A DNA stretch of 37,328 nt, taken from positions 1 to 37,328 of the forward strand of contig CACOLY010000011.1 in the NCBI GenBank assembly GCA_902628195.1, written 5' to 3'. Below the pieces are notes generated by a model. It saw nothing but the letters and a program-made list of their open reading frames with translations, was not told where the DNA came from and did not search any database. Made by a program: the position numbers and the translations under genes. The stretch comes from an uncultured Pelagibacteraceae bacterium. GTDB taxonomy: Bacteria > Pseudomonadota > Alphaproteobacteria > Pelagibacterales > Pelagibacteraceae. Every line of letters starts with the position of its first letter. Position 1 is the stretch's first letter. Below, in pieces: positions 1 through 8,423 of this stretch.

Positions 1-63
1 ATTAAATTATTGCCTAATATACAAACTTTCATAATAAATTTTAATTTTAACAATAAAAATTAG
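1..63 (+). other. possible 3' end of an upstream CDS
   Basis: Reading from base 1, one frame stays open for 20 codons and stops at TAG 61-63, directly before the ftsK ATG. The tail is rich in Asn, Phe and Ile and is too short to assign. A second frame is open only to TAA 32-34, so either could be the true end of the upstream gene, or the stretch could be non-coding leader. Confidence 0.25.
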
Positions 64-2187
64 ATGATACAAAGTGGTAAATTTGATTCATCAAATATGA
101 ATATAAAAAAAATAGCAAATTTAACGTTAAATTTTCTTATAAATAGATTGATCGAAATTTTTGGGATTTTAATTTCAATATTTGGAATAACACTTTTTAT
201 TGCATTGACATCTTACTCGCCTGGTGATCCTAATTTTATATTTCCTGAAAAAACAGATATCAAAAATTTATTAGGATTTCACGGAAGTTATACAGCTGAT
301 TTTTTTTTTCAATCCTTTGGTTTTATATCCTACTTAATACCGATGACTTATTTTTTTACGGGATTAAATATTTTTAGAAAAAAAGAGATATTTATAATTA
401 TTTCAAGTACATTTTTTATTATTCCTTATATAATAATTGGATCAATTTTTTTTGATTTTTTTTATACCGATGCGTTTAAACTTTATATAAATGGAAATGG
501 TGGATTTGTTGGAAATTATTTTAACAATTCTTTTGTAAAGACTATTATAAACACAAATGAAAATATCTTTTACTATGTTCTAATCATTTTAATAATTTTT
601 CTTTTTCTAATAAGTATTAATTTTAATTTAAAAAACTTTATTTTGTTTTCAAATAAAATTTTTAATTTTACTTTTAAAAAAAACCAAAAAAATTATACAG
701 ATAAAAATGAGATTATTAATGAATATATACCCCAGGAAGAAATCAAAAATTTAATCCAAGAAGATTTACCATTTATCAAAGCAGAACAAAGTGAACAAAT
801 TAAAAAATTAAAATTTGAACTTCCATCTATTGATTTACTTAAAACTCCTTCTAAGAAAGAAAGAGAAAATAAAGATGAAAATACAAAAAATAATTCTGAA
901 TTTCTTGAAAAAATTCTTTTAGATTTTGGTGTAAATGGAAACATAAAAAAAGTCAGTCATGGCCCTGTTGTAACTCTGAATGAGTTTGAACCTGCGGCAG
1001 GTGTAAAAGTATCAAAAATTATTAATCTTTCTGATGACATTGCTCGAAATACAAGTTCAGAATCTGCTCGTATTGCAACTATTCCAGGAAGCAACACGGT
1101 AGGTATCGAACTTCCTAACCAATTTAGAGAAAATGTTTACCTAAGTGAAATATTAAAACACACAGACTTTAAAAAAAAAGATATAAAGTTGCCAATTGCT
1201 CTAGGAAAAAATATCTCAGGATCACCTATTGTTAGTGATTTAACATCGATGCCTCATCTATTAATAGCTGGCACAACAGGCTCTGGGAAATCTGTTTGTA
1301 TAAATACAATTATTTTGTCCCTTCTTTTTCGACATACTCCGGAAAAATGTAAATTTATTTTAATTGACCCAAAGATGCTAGAACTTTCTACTTATGAAGG
1401 CGTACCTCATTTACTTTGTCCTGTAATCACAGAAGCAAAAAAAGCTGCATCTGTTTTAGGTTGGGTTGTTAAGGAAATGGAGAGTAGGTATAGACTTATG
1501 ACAAAAGAAGGTGTTAGAAATATAGATAGTTATAACCTTAAACACAAACTGCCAATGCCTTACATCGTTGTAGTAGTTGATGAAATGTCAGATCTGATGC
1601 TAGTCGCAGGTAAAGAAATTGAAAATTATATTCAAAAGTTATCTCAAATGGCCAGAGCCGCTGGAATTCATATTATAATGGCCACTCAAAGACCAAGTGT
1701 AGATGTAATCACTGGTACTATAAAAGCAAACTTTCCAACAAGAATATCATTTCAAGTAACTTCAAAAATTGACAGTAGAACAATTTTAGGCGAACAGGGT
1801 GCAGAACAATTATTAGGCAAAGGTGATATGCTTTATATGTCTTCCGCAAATAGAATTGTTAGAATTCACGCTCCATTTGTAGCTGATAACGAAATAGAAA
1901 AAATAAATAATTTTTTAAGATCCCAAGAAGAACCAGACTATGTAGATGAAATACTAAGTTTTGCCGATGAAAAAGAATTTAATGAAAGTTCAAAAAGCCA
2001 AGGCGATAAAGATGAACTTTATCAAGAAGCAGTAAATATAATTAAAACTGAAGGTAAAGCCTCAACATCTTTTTTACAAAGAAAACTACAGATTGGCTAT
2101 AATAGAGCAGCTAGAATTATTGACATGATGGAAGAAGAAGGAATAGTTAGTAAAGCAAATCATGTTGGAAAACGTGATGTTCTATAA
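64..2187 (+). CDS. ftsK: DNA translocase FtsK
   Basis: Septum-anchored DNA pump that clears and aligns the chromosome terminus during division. The 707-residue protein has four hydrophobic N-terminal segments (about residues 24-52, 80-102, 107-133 and 166-186), a short polar linker, then the RecA-like motor. Walker A is GTTGSGKS at 403-410 and Walker B ends in D506-E507. The last ~60 residues form the winged-helix gamma domain that reads KOPS-type sequences. The linker is short compared with the E. coli protein, which is common in alphaproteobacteria. Start: ATG 64 has no clear Shine-Dalgarno, and Met12 (base 97) is a possible alternative. The stop overlaps the lolA start by 1 bp (TAATG), so the two are probably co-transcribed. 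Confidence 0.97.
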   Translation: MIQSGKFDSSNMNIKKIANLTLNFLINRLIEIFGILISIFGITLFIALTSYSPGDPNFIFPEKTDIKNLLGFHGSYTADFFFQSFGFISYLIPMTYFFTGLNIFRKKEIFIIISSTFFIIPYIIIGSIFFDFFYTDAFKLYINGNGGFVGNYFNNSFVKTIINTNENIFYYVLIILIIFLFLISINFNLKNFILFSNKIFNFTFKKNQKNYTDKNEIINEYIPQEEIKNLIQEDLPFIKAEQSEQIKKLKFELPSIDLLKTPSKKERENKDENTKNNSEFLEKILLDFGVNGNIKKVSHGPVVTLNEFEPAAGVKVSKIINLSDDIARNTSSESARIATIPGSNTVGIELPNQFRENVYLSEILKHTDFKKKDIKLPIALGKNISGSPIVSDLTSMPHLLIAGTTGSGKSVCINTIILSLLFRHTPEKCKFILIDPKMLELSTYEGVPHLLCPVITEAKKAASVLGWVVKEMESRYRLMTKEGVRNIDSYNLKHKLPMPYIVVVVDEMSDLMLVAGKEIENYIQKLSQMARAAGIHIIMATQRPSVDVITGTIKANFPTRISFQVTSKIDSRTILGEQGAEQLLGKGDMLYMSSANRIVRIHAPFVADNEIEKINNFLRSQEEPDYVDEILSFADEKEFNESSKSQGDKDELYQEAVNIIKTEGKASTSFLQRKLQIGYNRAARIIDMMEEEGIVSKANHVGKRDVL

Positions 2188-2735
2188 TGAAAATTTTCAT
2201 AATCCTACTTCTCTTAATTTGTAGTGCTTTTAAAACACTTGCATCAACAAAACAAAATATAATTCAAAATTTAAACGATACTCAAAACTTGTCATTCACT
2301 TTTGAGCAAAACATAAACGGTAAAATTGAGAAAGGTAATTGTAAAATAAAATATCCAAAGAAAATATATTGTAAATATGATTTATATAATAAAAAAATTT
2401 TAGTATCTAATGGTAAATCATTAGTAATAAAAACTACTACTAGTTATTTTATTTATCCACTTGAGAAGACAAATTTGGATTTAATTTTAAATAAAAAATT
2501 TTTGATTGAAAAGATTTATGATATGAATGAAAAAAAAATTAGCAAAGAACTTATTAATTTAAATTTTAATGAAAATAATAATGAAATTAATATTTTTTTT
2601 GATAATAAAACCTATAACCTAATAGGCTGGCAAACTTTAGATATTTACCAAAATTTAAGTACTACTTTAATTTCATCAATGGTGAAAAATCAAAAGATAG
2701 ATGAAAATTTATTTAATTTGCCTTCTCAAGATTAA
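2187..2735 (+). CDS. lolA: outer-membrane lipoprotein carrier LolA
   Basis: Periplasmic chaperone that carries lipoproteins from LolCDE to the outer membrane. The 182-residue protein starts with a Lys and hydrophobic signal peptide (cleavage near residue 20). It then shows the LolA pattern: an N-terminal helix with QNLSFTFEQ, alternating beta strands containing K-x-P-K-x-x-Y-C-x-Y, and a segment rich in Leu and Ile. ftsK-lolA is a common alphaproteobacterial order. The 3' end overlaps the convergent acetyltransferase by 4 bp through TTAA, which supplies both stops. Sequence identity to model LolA is low, but length, signal peptide and neighbour agree. Confidence 0.85.
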   Translation: MKIFIILLLLICSAFKTLASTKQNIIQNLNDTQNLSFTFEQNINGKIEKGNCKIKYPKKIYCKYDLYNKKILVSNGKSLVIKTTTSYFIYPLEKTNLDLILNKKFLIEKIYDMNEKKISKELINLNFNENNNEINIFFDNKTYNLIGWQTLDIYQNLSTTLISSMVKNQKIDENLFNLPSQD

Positions 2736-3235
2736 ATAATTACAGATTCTTTTTTAAATATCTTCATTCCTCTTGAAATATAATTTCTTAATGCATTTTC
2801 ATGATCTAATGAACAAGTATGAAGCCAAACTCTTTTAGGCTTTTTTAAAAAAGATTTTTTAATAGCAAGTGATAGCAAGTATGATCCTAATTTTTTATTA
2901 TGAAACTCTTCTAACAAACCAAAATAGGCAATTTCTATTTCATTTAAATCATCATGAAATAATAATTCAAAATAACCAACTAAATCCTCTTTTTTTTTTA
3001 AAACATAAGTTTTAATATTTTTGTTTGTAGTATAATCAATCCATTGTTTCTCATTCCACGTTAACCTATCAATCCAACGATGTTTTTTTCCAACATTTTT
3101 ATAAAAAAACTTATTCAGTTGAAAATTAGGAGGGTCAATCAGTTCTATTTTAAATTCAGTAGAGGGGCTATCTGACTCGATTAAATCGCCAAGTGAATAT
3201 ATTTCTAAGTAATTTCTTTCAATTTTTTTTTTCAC
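2732..3235 (-). CDS. GNAT-family N-acetyltransferase
   Basis: A 167-residue protein with a GNAT fold signature. The beta-4 strand EIEIAYFGLLEEFHNKKLG carries an acetyl-CoA pyrophosphate loop (N-K-K-L-G-S), followed by a long helix and an H-x-x-N-A-x-x-x-Y segment typical of the C-terminal half. The substrate cannot be read from the sequence. The start is GTG, overlapping the HIT gene stop as GTGA (4 bp), which indicates translational coupling. It is the last gene of the run that begins with hisB, and its stop is shared with convergent lolA. There is no sign peptide, so it should be cytoplasmic. Confidence 0.8.
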   Translation of the reverse strand: MKKKIERNYLEIYSLGDLIESDSPSTEFKIELIDPPNFQLNKFFYKNVGKKHRWIDRLTWNEKQWIDYTTNKNIKTYVLKKKEDLVGYFELLFHDDLNEIEIAYFGLLEEFHNKKLGSYLLSLAIKKSFLKKPKRVWLHTCSLDHENALRNYISRGMKIFKKESVII

Positions 3236-3597
3236 TCAACCATTTTACCAACTCTTTCACCTCCAAATAAATGAAAGTGCAAATGTGGTACCTCTTGGCC
3301 CCCATGCTCACTTATATTTGCTAAAGCTCTGTACCCTTTACCTGTATCAACTGATATACCCAATTTTTTTGCAACAAAATTAATTCCTTTTAACAATCCA
3401 ACCATTTCATCTGCTGATGCTTTTTCACTAAAATCATCAAGATCAATATATTTGCCTTTTGGAATCACCAGGGCATGTATTTTTTTTTGAGGATTAATAT
3501 CATGAAATGATAACACATAATCATCCTCGTAAATTTTTTTACAGGGAATTTCACCTCTTAAAATTTTAGCAAAGATATTATTATTATCATAACTCAT
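3232..3597 (-). CDS. HIT-family (HINT-type) nucleotide hydrolase
   Basis: Small purine-nucleoside phosphoramidase of the histidine-triad family. In this 121-residue protein the triad is H105-x-H107-x-H109 within VPHLHFHLFGG. The N-terminal segment (IFAKILRGEIPCKKIYEDD) is the usual HINT opening. Length matches the family. HIT genes often follow hisE, as here, although a role in histidine synthesis is not established. The stop overlaps the GTG start of the downstream acetyltransferase. The physiological substrate is unknown. Confidence 0.93.
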   Translation of the reverse strand: MSYDNNNIFAKILRGEIPCKKIYEDDYVLSFHDINPQKKIHALVIPKGKYIDLDDFSEKASADEMVGLLKGINFVAKKLGISVDTGKGYRALANISEHGGQEVPHLHFHLFGGERVGKMVE

Positions 3598-3626
3598 GAA
3601 AATATTTTATTAGCTAAAAAATAACA

Positions 3627-3842
3627 CTATTTCTCTTCGAGTCCAAACTTTATATATCTATACCATGCTCTTTCATGAAAATAATATAAAAACATTTTGG
3701 TTATAACTTCCATTCCAGCTATAGCTCCAGCCCAATTCCATTCACCTGTAATAAACCAAGCAATTAAAAATGTATCTGTTGTGGCAAGAACTCGCCAAGT
3801 CAAAGTTTTAGCTATGTGCCTTTTTTTGGTTACATGTTTCAT
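3627..3842 (-). CDS. DUF2061 family small membrane protein
   Basis: A 71-residue protein with a basic N-terminus (KHVTKKRHIAKTLTWR) and two hydrophobic stretches (about 18-32 and 37-54), ending in FHERAWYRYIKFG. This matches the DUF2061 pattern of a short two-helix inner-membrane protein with a conserved HERxW near the C-terminus. Function is unknown. It sits 12 bp after hisE and 29 bp before the HIT gene, inside the minus-strand his run, so it is probably co-expressed with them. Confidence 0.8.
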   Translation of the reverse strand: MKHVTKKRHIAKTLTWRVLATTDTFLIAWFITGEWNWAGAIAGMEVITKMFLYYFHERAWYRYIKFGLEEK

Positions 3843-3854
3843 GCGTCATCCTTT

Positions 3855-4124
3855 CTATTTTCTCCTTTTTTTAAGTTCATCCATTACATCTTCAATTTTG
3901 ATATCGTTCGCTTCAAGGTAAACGATGAGATGATAAAGGACGTCCGCACTCTCATGTATCTTATTGTTATCTTTTTCTACAGATTCAATAAGTTCATTTA
4001 TTTCTTCTAATACTTTAGCTTTACTTAAAGATTTATCATTTAATAATCTATTTGTGTATGAGCCCTCAATAGGTTTTTCTTTTCTTTCTCTAACAAGTTT
4101 TATTAAATCATTTAAAACATTCAT
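3855..4124 (-). CDS. hisE: phosphoribosyl-ATP pyrophosphohydrolase
   Basis: Second step of histidine synthesis: PR-ATP to PR-AMP plus pyrophosphate, in the cytoplasm. The 89-residue protein is a stand-alone HisE (MazG-like alpha-helical fold) with the metal-binding E-E-x-x-E motif in VLEEINELIES and a second acidic pair in HESADVLYHLIVYL. It is not fused to HisI; hisI, hisG, hisD and hisC are not in this window. It lies 2 bp after the lyase-fold gene, which separates it from hisF. Confidence 0.93.
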   Translation of the reverse strand: MNVLNDLIKLVRERKEKPIEGSYTNRLLNDKSLSKAKVLEEINELIESVEKDNNKIHESADVLYHLIVYLEANDIKIEDVMDELKKRRK

Positions 4125-4126
4125 AA

Positions 4127-5119
4127 CTACTCATCTTTCAACAGCATCTTCTCAAGTTTTTCTTCGGTTTTTGCCATTGCCATATAGTCTGTAAATACCA
4201 TCATTCCTTCGGCTTCGTGCTTATGATGAGCCTTCAAATTTGCATTAGTATACAATCCAAATTTAAAATAACATTTGTTTCTGTGTTTTCCTTTGTGTTT
4301 TTTTTCCCCCCAATTTGTAGGACCTTCATAATCATAAGCAAGTTTTTCATCAATCCAAACTTTTAATTTACCATCTGGATTTTTTGAATTTTTGAAATTT
4401 AATCTGACTGCTGTCCATTTATCAGTTCCATGATTTTCATTTACTTCGAATTTTTTAAGAACTCTTCTTTTTTCCATACTACTTGGTTTCCATTCATCAT
4501 TGTTTTTAAAACTTGTAAATTCGTGTTTTAAAATTAATTTTCCTCCTATAATACTCATCATCCAAGTAATCTTGTGACCATCTGGGTGACATTGGCCTAC
4601 GTGAAATTGTCTAATTCCATTTTTTGGAAATAATATATTTCGAGCAGGCATAAATGCATAATTTATCCATTTCTCTGTTCCCTCCGTAAATGTCCAGTCA
4701 GACTTTGATGTTAACTCTGTACGAACACTGCCATAATGATGTGTACAATCATTTTGTTTTCCTTTTTTTTTACATTTAGAATAATCAGCAGTAAATGAAT
4801 AAAAAGAATTTCCATGATAAGCAAAATTTTCAGCACCTTTGACTTTAGCCATAGCACCACTACTTACATTTACATTCATCGATAAACTGTTCTTCCAACC
4901 TGGAAACGAGATTTTCCCTGGTACTAATTCAACATCTTTGCCGATTATAGCTTTATGAATTTTTGTATATCTCTCTTTATCACTTACTTTATGGTAAGTT
5001 TTAGCCCATTCCTTATGAAGTTTTGCAGCAGTCTTATACCAACTTTCTTCTGCCAATAGTGGGTTAAAAATAAAAAAAGTTATTAATAAGTATAACAATT
5101 TGAATTTGGTATTAATCAT
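4127..5119 (-). CDS. secreted heparin lyase I-like (polysaccharide lyase fold) protein
   Basis: A 330-residue protein with a signal peptide (Lys, then hydrophobic LLYLLITFFIFNPLLA, cleavage near residue 23). The mature part resembles the jelly-roll heparin lyase I/PL20-type family. Near the end it has K-W-T-A-V-R-L-N-F-K, then G-K-L-K-V-W-I-D, then C-Y-F-K-F-G-L-Y followed by a His-rich stretch (AHHKHEAEG). Such proteins cleave uronic-acid polysaccharides by beta-elimination, but the substrate and even catalysis cannot be read here. It is inserted between hisF (9 bp) and hisE (2 bp) without a gap for its own promoter, so it is likely expressed with the histidine genes. It could instead be a non-catalytic carbohydrate-binding relative. 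Confidence 0.6.
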   Translation of the reverse strand: MINTKFKLLYLLITFFIFNPLLAEESWYKTAAKLHKEWAKTYHKVSDKERYTKIHKAIIGKDVELVPGKISFPGWKNSLSMNVNVSSGAMAKVKGAENFAYHGNSFYSFTADYSKCKKKGKQNDCTHHYGSVRTELTSKSDWTFTEGTEKWINYAFMPARNILFPKNGIRQFHVGQCHPDGHKITWMMSIIGGKLILKHEFTSFKNNDEWKPSSMEKRRVLKKFEVNENHGTDKWTAVRLNFKNSKNPDGKLKVWIDEKLAYDYEGPTNWGEKKHKGKHRNKCYFKFGLYTNANLKAHHKHEAEGMMVFTDYMAMAKTEEKLEKMLLKDE

Positions 5120-5128
5120 AGTTAAAAC

Positions 5129-5884
5129 CTAAATCCTAACAGGTATTCCTTTTGAGTCCAAATATTCTTTAGCTTCTTTTAATGAATGTTTTCCGTAATG
5201 AAATATAGATGCAGCTAAAACAGCACTTGCATTGCCTAATTTAATTCCATCTACAAGGTGATCCAAATTGCCCACACCTCCTGATGCAATAACTGGAATA
5301 TTAACTTTGGATGAAATTTTTGACATTAAATCAATATCATAACCAACTTGTGTTCCATCTCTATCCATTGAGGTTACTAATAATTCCCCAGCCCCATTTT
5401 CTTCCATTTGTTTTGCATACTCCAATGCATCAATGCCACTATTATTTCTTCCTCCGTGAGTAAATACTTCCCACTTATCTCCACTTTTTTTTGCATCGAT
5501 TGCAACTACAATACATTGAGATCCAAATTTTTTTGAACCATCCACAACTACTTTTGAATTTTCAACTGCAGCAGTATTAATTGAAACTTTATCTGCACCA
5601 CAATTTAGCAATTTACTTATATCTTCTACACTTCTAATTCCACCGCCTACAGTTAAAGGAACAAAACATTTTTTTGATGTTTTCTTAACAACATCATAAA
5701 TAGTATCTCTATTTTCATTTGAAGCAGTAATATCTAAAAAACAAATTTCATCTGCTCCACCATCACTATAAATTTTGGCTTGTTCTACTGGGTCTCCTGC
5801 ATCTTTTAGATTAACAAAGTTAATACCTTTGACGACTCTACCTTTCTTGACGTCTAAGCAAGGAATTATTCTGTTTTTAAGCAT
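5129..5884 (-). CDS. hisF: imidazole glycerol phosphate synthase cyclase subunit HisF
   Basis: Cyclase half of the HisFH complex: it uses ammonia from HisH to turn PRFAR into imidazole glycerol phosphate and AICAR. The 251-residue (beta/alpha)8 barrel has the catalytic aspartates D11 (RIIPCLD) and D130 (VVAIDAKK), plus the two phosphate-binding loops GGGIRS and ASGGVG. Length is normal. The ATG lies inside the end of hisA (8-bp overlap, with the hisA stop read one frame over), which implies coupled translation. Confidence 0.98.
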   Translation of the reverse strand: MLKNRIIPCLDVKKGRVVKGINFVNLKDAGDPVEQAKIYSDGGADEICFLDITASNENRDTIYDVVKKTSKKCFVPLTVGGGIRSVEDISKLLNCGADKVSINTAAVENSKVVVDGSKKFGSQCIVVAIDAKKSGDKWEVFTHGGRNNSGIDALEYAKQMEENGAGELLVTSMDRDGTQVGYDIDLMSKISSKVNIPVIASGGVGNLDHLVDGIKLGNASAVLAASIFHYGKHSLKEAKEYLDSKGIPVRI

Positions 5885-6593
5885 CTTCTTTCACCAATTC
5901 TTCTAATTGAATATCACCATCATAAATAGCTTTACCAACTATTATACCCTCAACATTTTTTAAATTCTTTGCCTTTTTAATGTCGTCTATTGATGAAACT
6001 CCACCGGATATAATCACAGGACAATTTGATATGTCAGCAATTTTTATTGTTTCATCAAAATTTGGACTTTGTTTCATACCATCTCTGTTAATATCAGTAT
6101 AAATTAATCTACTAACACCATAATCGTTAACTTCCTTTAGATAATCTAAAGTCAATTGATTAGATCTTTCTTTCCATCCAGATACTGATAAATAACCATC
6201 CTTAGCATCTAAACCTAATGCAATTTTTTTTGGGAATTTTTCACATGCTATTTTTAAAAAATTTTTATCTTTTATTGCAGCACTTCCTAATATCACTTTT
6301 TCAACACCGGCATCAAAATATTTTTGAATACTATCGGAATTTCTAATACCACCACCTACTTCAACCTTAAAATTGAATTTACCAACTATCTCCTGAATAA
6401 TATCTAAATTTACTGTTTCACCAGTTAAAGCCCCATCTAAGTCAACAATATGTAAATTTTTAAATCCATGATCTTTGTATTTCCCAGCTTGTTCAACTGG
6501 GGACATTTCATACTCGGTTTTGTTGTCAAAATCTCCTTTAACTAACCTTACACACTTTTTGTCTTTAATATCTATCGCCGGAAATATTTTCAT
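5877..6593 (-). CDS. hisA: ProFAR isomerase HisA
   Basis: Amadori isomerisation of ProFAR to PRFAR in histidine synthesis. The 238-residue barrel is homologous to HisF, with catalytic D8 (FPAIDI) and D129 (ALGLDAKDG) and phosphate loops VGGGIRN and ISGGVSS. Length is normal. It directly follows hisH with no gap and overlaps hisF by 8 bp. Confidence 0.97.
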   Translation of the reverse strand: MKIFPAIDIKDKKCVRLVKGDFDNKTEYEMSPVEQAGKYKDHGFKNLHIVDLDGALTGETVNLDIIQEIVGKFNFKVEVGGGIRNSDSIQKYFDAGVEKVILGSAAIKDKNFLKIACEKFPKKIALGLDAKDGYLSVSGWKERSNQLTLDYLKEVNDYGVSRLIYTDINRDGMKQSPNFDETIKIADISNCPVIISGGVSSIDDIKKAKNLKNVEGIIVGKAIYDGDIQLEELVKEDA

Positions 6594-7220
6594 TTATAAA
6601 CTTATAAAATTATTAATGATTTTAAGTCCCATCTTATCACTCTTTTCAGGGTGAAATTGAGTTCCAAAGATATTTTCTTTTTCAACAGAACAAACAATAT
6701 TTGATGAATAAACTGTTGTAGCTGAAATTACATTTTTATCAATTGGTATAAATTCATAACTATGTACAAAATACATGTGAGAGTTATTTTCTATATTTTG
6801 AAAAATTCTACTTTCTTTAACAATATTAATTTGGTTCCAACCAATATGGGGAAGTTTAAATTTTCCGTTTTGGTTATCAATTTTCGAGACCTTTCCTGAA
6901 ATCCAGCCTAAACCTTTTGTTTCAGTTTCTTCATAACCAATATCAGCAAACATCTGTAAACCAACACAAATTCCAAGAATAGGTTTTTTATTAGTTATCA
7001 CAAATTCATTTAAACTGTCTGTAAGACCATTAATTTTGTTTAAAGCATCTACACAACTTTTAAATGAACCCTGCCCTGGTAAAACTACTTTATCGCTTAA
7101 TTTTATCTTATTTAGATCTGAAGTTACTTCGATATTTACTTTATCTTTAGCAACTTCTTTAAAAGAATTTATTACCGAGCTAATATTACCCGAATTATAA
7201 TCAACAATTGTAACGTTCAT
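6594..7220 (-). CDS. hisH: imidazole glycerol phosphate synthase glutaminase subunit HisH
   Basis: Class I glutamine amidotransferase that feeds ammonia to HisF. The 208-residue protein has the oxyanion-strand region PGQGSF, nucleophile C85 in GICVGLQMF, and H190/E192 in FGTQFHPEKS completing the triad. All catalytic residues are present, so it should be active. It is 5 bp after hisB and abuts hisA. Confidence 0.97.
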   Translation of the reverse strand: MNVTIVDYNSGNISSVINSFKEVAKDKVNIEVTSDLNKIKLSDKVVLPGQGSFKSCVDALNKINGLTDSLNEFVITNKKPILGICVGLQMFADIGYEETETKGLGWISGKVSKIDNQNGKFKLPHIGWNQINIVKESRIFQNIENNSHMYFVHSYEFIPIDKNVISATTVYSSNIVCSVEKENIFGTQFHPEKSDKMGLKIINNFISL

Positions 7221-7225
7221 TAAAC

Positions 7226-7816
7226 TTATAAAGAACCTTTTGTAGAAGGAATTGTTTTTTTGTTCCTAGGATCTATTTCTAATGCAGTTCTTAAAGATCT
7301 TGCTAATCCTTTAAAACAAGACTCAATAATGTGGTGACTGTTATCACCATAAATATTTTCAACATGCAAGGTAATTCCTGCAGCTTGCGAAAATGCTTGA
7401 AACCATTCTTTAAATAATTCTGTATCCATTTCACCAAGTTTTTCTACCTTAAGCTTAACCTTCCAAATTAAGTAAGGTCTGTTAGATATATCAATTGCAA
7501 CACGTGATAAAGTTTCATCCATAGGTATCATTGCGTGTGCATATCTTCTAATGCCAATAGATTTTTTTAAGGCTTTTTTTAATGCCTCTCCTATTGCAAT
7601 TCCGGTATCTTCAGTCGTATGATGAAGATCAATATGAGTATCTCCTTTTGCTTTAATATTCATATCAATCGATGAATGCTTAGATAATTGTTCAAGCATA
7701 TGATTAAGGAAACCTATCCCTGTATCGATTTTATATTTACCTTTTCCATCAATATTTAAATCAACACTGATGCTTGTCTCTTTAGTTTTTCTACTAATTT
7801 TACCTTTACGTTTCAT
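7226..7816 (-). CDS. hisB: imidazoleglycerol-phosphate dehydratase HisB
   Basis: Mn-dependent dehydration of imidazole glycerol phosphate. At 196 residues it is the single-domain IGPD form, without the fused phosphatase domain found in enterics. Metal-binding motifs are present: [12 protein letters not shown], the His-rich D-L-H-H-T-T-E-D and the later SHHIIES. It is the first gene of the minus-strand his run. Its upstream region (7817-7907) is shared with divergent hslV and holds a GATAAT-like -10 on the minus strand. No clear Shine-Dalgarno precedes the ATG. Confidence 0.97.
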   Translation of the reverse strand: MKRKGKISRKTKETSISVDLNIDGKGKYKIDTGIGFLNHMLEQLSKHSSIDMNIKAKGDTHIDLHHTTEDTGIAIGEALKKALKKSIGIRRYAHAMIPMDETLSRVAIDISNRPYLIWKVKLKVEKLGEMDTELFKEWFQAFSQAAGITLHVENIYGDNSHHIIESCFKGLARSLRTALEIDPRNKKTIPSTKGSL

Positions 7817-7872
7817 AATTTAAAAGAGGTATACATATATTATCCAATTATGGCAATAATACTAAACCTGGG

Positions 7873-7900
7873 CTTGAACTATTGAAATTAGTATCCATTT
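7873..7900 (+). promoter_or_regulatory. candidate heat-shock (sigma-32-like) promoter of hslVU
   Basis: CTTGAA at 7873-7878, a 15-bp spacer, then TCCATTT at 7894-7900. The E. coli sigma-32 pattern is CTTGAA, 11-16 bp, CCCATnT, and hslVU is a known sigma-32 target there. The predicted transcription start falls at about the hslV ATG (7908), and there is no Shine-Dalgarno in the preceding bases, so a leaderless message is possible. It is based on eye matching only. Confidence 0.45.
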
Positions 7901-7907
7901 AATAACT

Positions 7908-8423
7908 ATGACAACAATAGTATTGGTAAGAAAAAATAATGAAGTAGTCGTAGCTGGAGATGGCCAAGTAAGTATGGGGAATACCGTTGTAAAAAGCACT
8001 GCTTCAAAAGTCAGAAAAATTGATAAGAGAGGAGTTGTTGCAGGATTTGCTGGATCAACAGCTGATGCATTAACTTTGTTTGAAAGATTGGAAGCAAAAT
8101 TAGAAAAACATGCAGGTAATTTATCAAGAGCTGCAGTAGAATTAGCCAAAGATTGGAGAACTGATAAATATTTAAGACGATTGGAAGCTCTAATGGCTGT
8201 TGGAGATAAAAATAATAGTTATATTATTTCCGGTACAGGAGACGTTTTAGAACCTGAAGGCGATGTAATTGGTATTGGTTCAGGTGGAAATTATGCACTT
8301 GCTGCTGGGAAAGTCTTGATGGGAACTGATATAAATGCAGAAGAATTGGCAAAAAAAGCAATAGAGGTTGCAGCTGAAATTTGTGTTTTTACTAACAGCA
8401 ATGTTAAAATAGAAAAAATATAA
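7908..8423 (+). CDS. hslV: ATP-dependent protease peptidase subunit HslV
   Basis: Proteolytic core of the HslUV (ClpQY) machine: twin hexameric rings with proteasome-type N-terminal threonine catalysis. The 171-residue protein begins M-T-T-I-V, so removal of Met exposes Thr. The family signature [14 protein letters not shown] follows, and [10 protein letters not shown] lies in the second half. Length is normal. This fixes the start at 7908. The stop overlaps the hslU start by 1 bp. Confidence 0.97.
   Translation: MTTIVLVRKNNEVVVAGDGQVSMGNTVVKSTASKVRKIDKRGVVAGFAGSTADALTLFERLEAKLEKHAGNLSRAAVELAKDWRTDKYLRRLEALMAVGDKNNSYIISGTGDVLEPEGDVIGIGSGGNYALAAGKVLMGTDINAEELAKKAIEVAAEICVFTNSNVKIEKI

Noticed and set aside
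2454..2462. TTATCCACT, a near DnaA box inside lolA
   Set aside because: A single isolated 8/9 match within a coding gene, far from the origin candidate; expected by chance.
3697..4194. Plus-strand open frames opposite the DUF2061 and hisE genes
   Set aside because: They lie antisense to genes with clear family motifs, have no recognisable domain, and overlap one another.
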